Positions 7,155-10,906 of a stretch of 10,906 nt of DNA are shown here, in pieces. Each line of letters starts with the position of its first letter. Position 1 is the stretch's first letter. The stretch comes from Candidatus Sigynarchaeota archaeon. Lineage in GTDB: Archaea; Asgardarchaeota; Jordarchaeia; Jordarchaeales; Jordarchaeaceae. Position numbers and translations under genes: made by a program. The notes beneath the pieces are model-generated. The model did no database searches. It was not told the origin of the DNA and worked only from the letters and a program-made list of their open reading frames with translations. Location of the stretch: positions 1-10,906 of the forward strand of contig JAUQYY010000038.1 of NCBI GenBank assembly GCA_030587505.1. The letters are read 5' to 3'.

Positions 7155-7886
7155 TTGAAATTGCTTATTAGTCCGAGAGATGAGGAAGAAGCTCGGGAAG
7201 CCATAGCGGGCGGCGCGGACATTATCGACGTGAAGAACCCTCTCGAGGGCTCCCTGGGAGCAAACTTTCCTTGGGTGATTAGGCGAATAAGAGAGATAAC
7301 CCCTCGAGAGCTGGAGGTCAGCGCCGCTATCGGAGATTTTCCCAATAAGCCTGGCATGGCAGCCCTAGCTGCTCTGGGGGCGGCCGCAAGTGGCGTTGAT
7401 TATGTGAAGGTAGGGCTGTACAGCGTAAACGTTTATCAGGATGCTCTTTACCTCGCAAAACAGGTTGTGAGAAGCGTCAAGGACTACAATCCCCGTATCA
7501 AGGTCGTCATCGCGGGTTACGCGGATGCCCACAGAATAAACTCCATAGACCCTCTTCTGATTCCCCAGATAACTTCCGAAGCTGGTGCGGATGTTGCCAT
7601 GGTTGACACGGCAATCAAGGACGGAGTGGGCCTGCTTGATCTGTGGTCCCTGGAGAAGATTGAGAGCTTTGTTCGGGATGCGCACCTCATGAACGTTCAG
7701 GTCGCATTGGCGGGCTCGATAAGGAAGGAAGACATCCCCATTATCCGAGACCTAGGCGCGGATGTTCTCGGTATAAGGGGTGCGGCGTGTGAGGAGTCAG
7801 ACAGACTGCGTGGGAAAATTGTCAAGGAGAGAGTCCAAGAGCTGGTGAACATTCTGCATAGCGTCACACATCCCAAAACTCTTTAA
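7155..7886 (+). CDS. mfnB: (5-formylfuran-3-yl)methyl phosphate synthase (MfnB), methanofuran biosynthesis
   Basis: This 243-residue TIM-barrel enzyme condenses two molecules of glyceraldehyde-3-phosphate to the furan phosphate that becomes the head group of methanofuran. The family (formerly DUF556/UPF0264) is recognised by G-G-A-D-I-I-D-V-K-N-P near the N-terminus, then E-G-S-L-G-A-N-F-P-W, D-Y-V-K-V-G-L-Y, A-G-Y-A-D-A, V-D-T-A-I-K-D-G and L-A-G-S-I. With the TTG start at 7155 the two key lysines fall at K27 and K155, the same numbers as I recall for the Methanocaldococcus jannaschii enzyme, and the N-terminus M-K-L-L-I-S-P aligns with family members. AGGTGAT lies 4 bases upstream; a GTG at 7146 is a less likely start. 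It has its own promoter and stands apart from the large operon upstream. Catalytic residues appear intact. Confidence 0.95.
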   Translation: MKLLISPRDEEEAREAIAGGADIIDVKNPLEGSLGANFPWVIRRIREITPRELEVSAAIGDFPNKPGMAALAALGAAASGVDYVKVGLYSVNVYQDALYLAKQVVRSVKDYNPRIKVVIAGYADAHRINSIDPLLIPQITSEAGADVAMVDTAIKDGVGLLDLWSLEKIESFVRDAHLMNVQVALAGSIRKEDIPIIRDLGADVLGIRGAACEESDRLRGKIVKERVQELVNILHSVTHPKTL

Positions 7887-7920
7887 CCGTTCATACCCGT
7901 CTAGTTTGTTGTGTATGGTA

Positions 7921-7927
7921 CTTTTTC
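7921..7927 (+). terminator. Short T-run downstream of mfnB
   Basis: CTTTTTC lies 35 bases after the mfnB stop and is not preceded by a clear hairpin. It could end mfnB transcription in the archaeal manner. The surrounding gap, 7887-8041, otherwise holds a separated inverted pair (ACCGTTC at 7883-7889, GAACGGT at 7960-7966) and the promoter of the next gene. Weak evidence. Confidence 0.25.
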
Positions 7928-7981
7928 AGGGATGTGCATTATCATCAAAATCAGTTTTCGAACGGTGAGAGTAAATACAAA

Positions 7982-7993
7982 GGTTTTTTAAAC
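7982..7993 (+). promoter_or_regulatory. TATA-like promoter candidate for the G-protein gene
   Basis: GGTTTTTTAAAC lies about 50-60 bases before the TTG at 8042. The predicted transcription start near 8012-8018 leaves a leader of about 25-30 bases containing the GAGG ribosome binding site. The region around it is generally A/T-rich, so the exact box is uncertain. Confidence 0.35.
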
Positions 7994-8041
7994 TTCGTTA
8001 ACCTTATTAATAATAATTAATCTGCAAAGTGAGGCGGTTCA

Positions 8042-8776
8042 TTGAAAATCTTGGTCACTGGTAGCTACCATTCTGGAAAATCCACGATGATACGAAGCCT
8101 AACTAAGGGTAAAAGCATTAGTATAGATAAGCAGGACACAACGGTTGCACTCGACTATGGCCTAGTGAACATTGAGGACCTTAGGATTCATCTGTTCGGG
8201 ACTCCTGGCTTAAAACACTTTAAGGTTCTCCGCCAGGTTCTATCTAAGGGTGCTGACGGAGTACTCTTTCTGGTTGACAGTCAGGACAAAAACTCGGATG
8301 TTGAGGCTAAAATTATTTGGGGAGAGGTCCAAGAGTTCCTGCCGGGAGTTCCGATAACTGTCGCAGCGAATAAGCAGGATCTCCCCAACGCGCGTGAAGT
8401 GTCTCGAATAAGAAAAGACCTGGATATTCCTCCGGATGTTTATATTGTTCCCACTAGTGCGAAAACGGGTCAGAACGTTGAGAAGGCTCTTAGGGTTTTG
8501 CTTCTTGTAGCTGTTCAGAAGGAGCTGAATCTTCTTAAGATAATGCAGAAGCACGATGGGGAAGTTAAGGGAATACACTCGCTGATGAGCGATTTGGGTA
8601 TGGAAATGGGGGCTATTCGCCAGCACTTGAACTGGCTGGAGCTGAGAGGATACGTGGAGGTCGACTGGCGCACTTTCATCTACTGGCTAACCCCCGCTAT
8701 AAAAAAGGTTATAGAGCAGCCCAAGCTCATACTAAAGGAGTTCAGCGTTCACGAAGACTCAATAAAAGAGGTTTAG
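8042..8776 (+). CDS. COG2229-type small GTP-binding protein fused to a C-terminal winged helix
   Basis: A 244-residue protein in two parts. The N-terminal Ras-like G domain shows the P-loop G-S-Y-H-S-G-K-S (7-14), switch I T-T-V-A-L-D-Y-G (33-40), G3 as F-G-T-P-G-L (52-57), G4 N-K-Q-D (110-113) and G5 T-S-A-K (138-141). The switch I sequence and the F-G-T-P-G motif (Gly in place of the usual Asp) are typical of COG2229 predicted GTPases. The residue matching the catalytic glutamine of Ras (Q61) is Leu57, so intrinsic GTP hydrolysis may be slow. Residues about 163-225 look like a winged helix-turn-helix, suggesting DNA binding or protein contacts controlled by nucleotide state. The TTG at 8042 has GAGG 7 bases upstream. 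The gene sits between mfnB and mfnE and overlaps mfnE by four bases, tail to tail. Its biological role is unknown. Confidence 0.85.
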   Translation: MKILVTGSYHSGKSTMIRSLTKGKSISIDKQDTTVALDYGLVNIEDLRIHLFGTPGLKHFKVLRQVLSKGADGVLFLVDSQDKNSDVEAKIIWGEVQEFLPGVPITVAANKQDLPNAREVSRIRKDLDIPPDVYIVPTSAKTGQNVEKALRVLLLVAVQKELNLLKIMQKHDGEVKGIHSLMSDLGMEMGAIRQHLNWLELRGYVEVDWRTFIYWLTPAIKKVIEQPKLILKEFSVHEDSIKEV

Positions 8777-9507
8777 GCAAGCTTCCTTTCACCCGGATTC
8801 GTGAGCGACTCGCTTAGTATTTTTTGTACGGGTTTACCGTGGATAATTGTTCCTTTCACCTTCTTGTTTTTTAGGGCCTGGACCAGCCGTTCGGGGTGCT
8901 TGCCGTTGAGAACCATACATTCCAACCCGTACTGGGAAACTAGGATTGGAAATGTTTTGTCAACGCACGTGTTTGTGTTTTTCTTAGCGAGTTCATCCGC
9001 TGATATCTCGAGTATGAGTTCTGCATCGCGGCTTGATTTGGGATCCGAGGTGTACACTCCGTCGACATCGGTGAGGATGAGTATCTTTTTTGTGCCAGTG
9101 ATGTGTGCTATGTACGCCGCGATGGAATCCGAGGTGACGTCCCAGGAGTGAGGGAGCGGGTCGTTGTCAAGCATTATCTTGGCGGGGATGAGTATTGGTA
9201 CCAGTCCGGGGCCCATCTGCGCGGCGTCTTCTAGGTTGTCTACAACTATGTTTTTCGGGCTGAGGTCCGAGAAGAAGAAACCCATCTGGTCCATGGCGAA
9301 GACCGCCATCCAGTGGGAAACATCCTCCGAAATGTTGAACTTGTCATGGATTTTACGAACCTCATCCGCGAAGTGTCCCCCTCCAGGAATTACAAGCATT
9401 TTGTGGGTTTCGGAGAGCTTGGCAAGCTCCTTGAAGAGCTTCTTAAGAGCCGACTTGTTCTTAGAGAGGCTCCCTCCAACCTTCAGTATAAAGTCGAACG
9501 ACTCCAT
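8773..9507 (-). CDS. mfnE: [5-(aminomethyl)furan-3-yl]methyl phosphate kinase (MfnE), methanofuran biosynthesis
   Basis: A 244-residue amino-acid-kinase-fold enzyme that phosphorylates aminomethylfuran phosphate to the diphosphate, the activated form that MfnF joins to the tyramine-glutamate moiety of methanofuran. Fold landmarks are L-K-V-G-G-S-L (8-14), P-G-G-G (41-44), W-D-V-T-S-D-S-I-A-A (122-131) and L-T-D-V-D-G-V-Y (145-152), covering the phosphate and ATP sites. The ATG at 9507 is chosen because it puts the K-V-G-G-S motif at the usual distance from the N-terminus; the frame stays open up to 9552 with no good start. AGGA lies 9 bases upstream. The closest alternative is another amino-acid kinase such as UMP or isopentenyl phosphate kinase, but the presence of mfnB in the same region favours MfnE. 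It converges on the G-protein gene with overlapping stops. Confidence 0.82.
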   Translation of the reverse strand: MESFDFILKVGGSLSKNKSALKKLFKELAKLSETHKMLVIPGGGHFADEVRKIHDKFNISEDVSHWMAVFAMDQMGFFFSDLSPKNIVVDNLEDAAQMGPGLVPILIPAKIMLDNDPLPHSWDVTSDSIAAYIAHITGTKKILILTDVDGVYTSDPKSSRDAELILEISADELAKKNTNTCVDKTFPILVSQYGLECMVLNGKHPERLVQALKNKKVKGTIIHGKPVQKILSESLTNPGERKLA

Positions 9508-9561
9508 TTTACATCGTCCTACTCTTAATAAACAGGAATCTGAAACCAACACGAAGACGCG

Positions 9562-9580
9562 CTTAAATTAATTTTTGACC
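9562..9580 (-). promoter_or_regulatory. BRE/TATA promoter candidate for mfnE
   Basis: On the minus strand GGTCAAAAATTAATTTAAGC has a purine run followed by an A/T box about 55-70 bases before the ATG. The predicted leader is about 30-35 bases. A second A/T stretch (TTTATTAAG, about 9526-9534) could instead drive a nearly leaderless message. The rest of the gap to 9701 shows nothing else. Confidence 0.3.
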
Positions 9581-9701
9581 TATTTAATACTTCCCCTCCG
9601 GGTATCCATTGAAGCGGTAATGTCTTGCTGCAAAACAATTCCGACCTCTTTTCCGTGTTTTCTCCTCTCACGTTCGTTTCCTCATCACAGTCTTCGGCCT
9701 T

Positions 9702-10724
9702 TTAGGTGTTTTCTTGGAACTGTGTCTCTTCTCTCAAGAGGCTTGATGGTATGAGAAGTATCGGTCTGTTGACCTCTAGGATCAGATTGGCTATTTCGGG
9801 TTCCATTAATCTCGTTATTCCGTATCCCGTAAGTACGATTAGGCCCATGTGGTTCTCGTCTGCTAGTGTTTGGAGTGTGGAAATGGTTTCGCCGCAGGCG
9901 AATATGTGGAACGGTCTAAACTTTTTCAGCGCGATTTTCGGTTCTATTTCTTCTATTCTCCTCTCTACCTTGTCCTCCACGAGTTCCTCTATTCTGAGCT
10001 TAACTTCGGATGCCTCGTCGCTGAGTTCGTGCATAGTTTCTTCCATGGATTTAAGGAAGGTCTGATCCATGCAGTAGCTGAGCATGATCTCCGCTTTGGG
10101 ATCGCTGACGGCTAAGACGATGGGTATTGCACTGTACATCTCGTCAATGTCGTATATTACAACCATGACGCATCCGAAGATTCTGGACTCGTCCAGGGGG
10201 GTCTTCTTAACGAAGAGTACCGGGGTTGCGTGGGTTCTGACAATATCCGTGACGATTTCCACGTAAACGTACACTTTTTCTTCGGGGCTACCGTAGGGCC
10301 TCACACCTGTGGTCAGTGGTATGGGCAAAACAAACAGGTCGAAGCTTCTGATTTTCTTAACCGCGCCTCCTTCGACGGGTATACCCTTCATCAGGTTGGC
10401 TATGTCTTCCGAGTTAAATTCTTCAAACACGAACTTTTGAATGTTTTTAACTTTCCTTTCCCTCAGCTTGTTGATGTGCTCCGCGAGGCGTTCTTCGGTT
10501 TTCTCCCCCAAGAGTTTTCTGAAGGCTACCACTTTTACATTGCTGTTAAACCTGTTCGCGAGCCTTGAGGCGAACCCGATTGCAATCTTTGACTCGTCGG
10601 TGTTGCCCACGGGGAGCACGATGTTTCCGATTCTGGGTATATAAAGCTCCTTAAGGGTCTTGAAAGCGTATTCTAGTGTGTCTTCGAGTCTGTGGATTCG
10701 AGACATCCTATCCTTCGAAACCAC
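9702..10724 (-). CDS. Tandem universal-stress-protein (UspA)-like protein
   Basis: About 340 residues with two Usp-like halves. The first (about 32-174) opens with N-I-V-L-P-V-G-N-T-D-E-S, then an A-S-R-L-A-N-R-F helix, and ends with F-D-L-F-V-L-P and T-P-V-L-F-V, as in the nucleotide-binding Usp fold. The second half (about 180-327) is more diverged, has an inserted charged helix (about 235-260), and ends with M-G-L-I-V-L-T-G-Y-G and R-P-I-L-L-I-P. The G-x2-G-x9-G ATP motif is not complete in either half, so ATP binding is doubtful. The frame opens at 10754 (TTG), but a likely promoter there and a GGTGA site favour GTG at 10724; ATG at 10706 is also possible. The gene follows a likely membrane-protein gene on the same strand, a setting where Usp proteins often act as transporter regulators. 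That link is an inference. Confidence 0.7.
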   Translation of the reverse strand: MVSKDRMSRIHRLEDTLEYAFKTLKELYIPRIGNIVLPVGNTDESKIAIGFASRLANRFNSNVKVVAFRKLLGEKTEERLAEHINKLRERKVKNIQKFVFEEFNSEDIANLMKGIPVEGGAVKKIRSFDLFVLPIPLTTGVRPYGSPEEKVYVYVEIVTDIVRTHATPVLFVKKTPLDESRIFGCVMVVIYDIDEMYSAIPIVLAVSDPKAEIMLSYCMDQTFLKSMEETMHELSDEASEVKLRIEELVEDKVERRIEEIEPKIALKKFRPFHIFACGETISTLQTLADENHMGLIVLTGYGITRLMEPEIANLILEVNRPILLIPSSLLREETQFQENT

Positions 10725-10755
10725 AAGTTTCACCACGCAGATATAGCCATTCAAA

Positions 10756-10775
10756 GTTTATTAATTTTAACCCTC
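10756..10775 (-). promoter_or_regulatory. A/T-rich promoter candidate ahead of the Usp-like gene
   Basis: On the minus strand GAGGGTTAAAATTAATAAAC lies 32-51 bases before the GTG at 10724. A start of transcription about 25 bases downstream would fall near 10737-10745, after the TTG at 10754, which supports one of the later start codons. The gene could instead be read through from the gene upstream, whose stop is at 10803. Confidence 0.35.
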
Positions 10776-10802
10776 AATCGCATTTGATATGCCACCCTTT
10801 AC

Positions 10803-10906
10803 TCATACGCCTTGATGTGTCAGGTTCTGCAGAATTATTTCTTCAAAGAAACTCCAGCCAAACGTGGAGTTGAATAGGCCGAGCAGCAGAATCCCTATGA
10901 TGAGGG
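10803..10906 (-). CDS. C-terminal fragment of a probable membrane protein, cut by the window edge
   Basis: Reading leftwards from 10904 there are 33 clean codons ending in TGA at 10803. The translation begins with a strongly hydrophobic run (L-I-I-G-I-L-L-L-G-L-F, residues 1-11 of the fragment), followed by an amphipathic aromatic stretch and a short polar tail ending T-H-Q-G-V. This looks like the last membrane helix and tail of an integral membrane protein, perhaps an ion transporter or antiporter subunit, but the fragment is too short to name a family. It is on the same strand as the Usp-like gene and about 80 bases ahead of it, so the two may form an operon. Confidence 0.5.
   Translation of the reverse strand, partial: LIIGILLLGLFNSTFGWSFFEEIILQNLTHQGV

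Noticed and set aside
7905..7960. Possible C/D box guide RNA on the minus strand (TGATGA followed by CTGA within about 20 bases).
   Set aside because: The C-box lacks the leading purine, no second box pair or closing stem is found, and the region is explained as ordinary intergenic A/T-rich DNA.
7883..7966. Inverted pair ACCGTTC / GAACGGT as a possible long hairpin or riboswitch stem.
   Set aside because: Only seven pairs separated by about 70 bases without supporting inner helices; likely chance.
8773..9507. UMP kinase or isopentenyl phosphate kinase as the identity of the minus-strand kinase.
   Set aside because: Same fold, but sequence landmarks and the presence of mfnB close by fit MfnE better; kept as a minor alternative.
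9164..9571. 135-codon plus-strand open frame opposite mfnE.
   Set aside because: It mirrors mfnE, whose kinase motifs are unmistakable; the antisense translation shows no coherent features.

Overview
The window looks like chromosomal DNA from an anaerobic archaeon that makes methanofuran, i.e. one with tetrahydromethanopterin/methanofuran C1 metabolism (a methanogen relative, an Archaeoglobus-like lineage or a Bathyarchaeia-type organism; the sequence alone does not decide which). The evidence is two recognisable methanofuran genes (mfnB and mfnE), BRE/TATA-like elements about 25 bases ahead of likely transcription starts, GAGG/GGTGA-type ribosome binding sites, and heavy use of TTG and GTG starts. 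There is no sign of plasmid, phage, transposon, CRISPR, tRNA or rRNA sequence.

Layout. On the minus strand at the left edge is the N-terminal part of an HD-type phosphohydrolase (1-154), then a LysE-family exporter (272-1081) and a small membrane-anchored zinc-ribbon protein (1269-1658). The zinc-ribbon promoter carries a perfect 16-bp palindrome at its predicted start of transcription. Divergent from it, the plus strand carries the most unusual part of the window: two large overlapping genes (1833-4577, 914 aa; 4574-7000, about 808 aa). Both encode mostly helical, soluble proteins that I cannot assign to a family. The first has a long coiled-coil hairpin near its C-terminus. The second has a C-x2-C-x8-C-x2-H zinc site.

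Next comes mfnB (7155-7886), then a small G protein of the COG2229 type fused to a winged-helix domain (8042-8776). The latter converges on mfnE (minus strand, 8773-9507) with overlapping stop codons. At the right end, on the minus strand, lie a tandem universal-stress-protein (USP)-like protein (9702-10724) and the last 33 codons of an upstream gene with a hydrophobic tail (10803-10906), probably a membrane protein.

How the genes fit together. MfnB makes the furan phosphate precursor from two glyceraldehyde-3-phosphate, and MfnE adds the second phosphate needed before coupling to the tyramine-glutamate part, so these two work in one pathway although they are transcribed separately. The G protein between them has no known link to methanofuran. 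The two-gene orphan operon probably encodes partners of one complex, because the genes overlap and both products are large helical proteins; its function is open. No intergenic gap exceeds about 190 bases.
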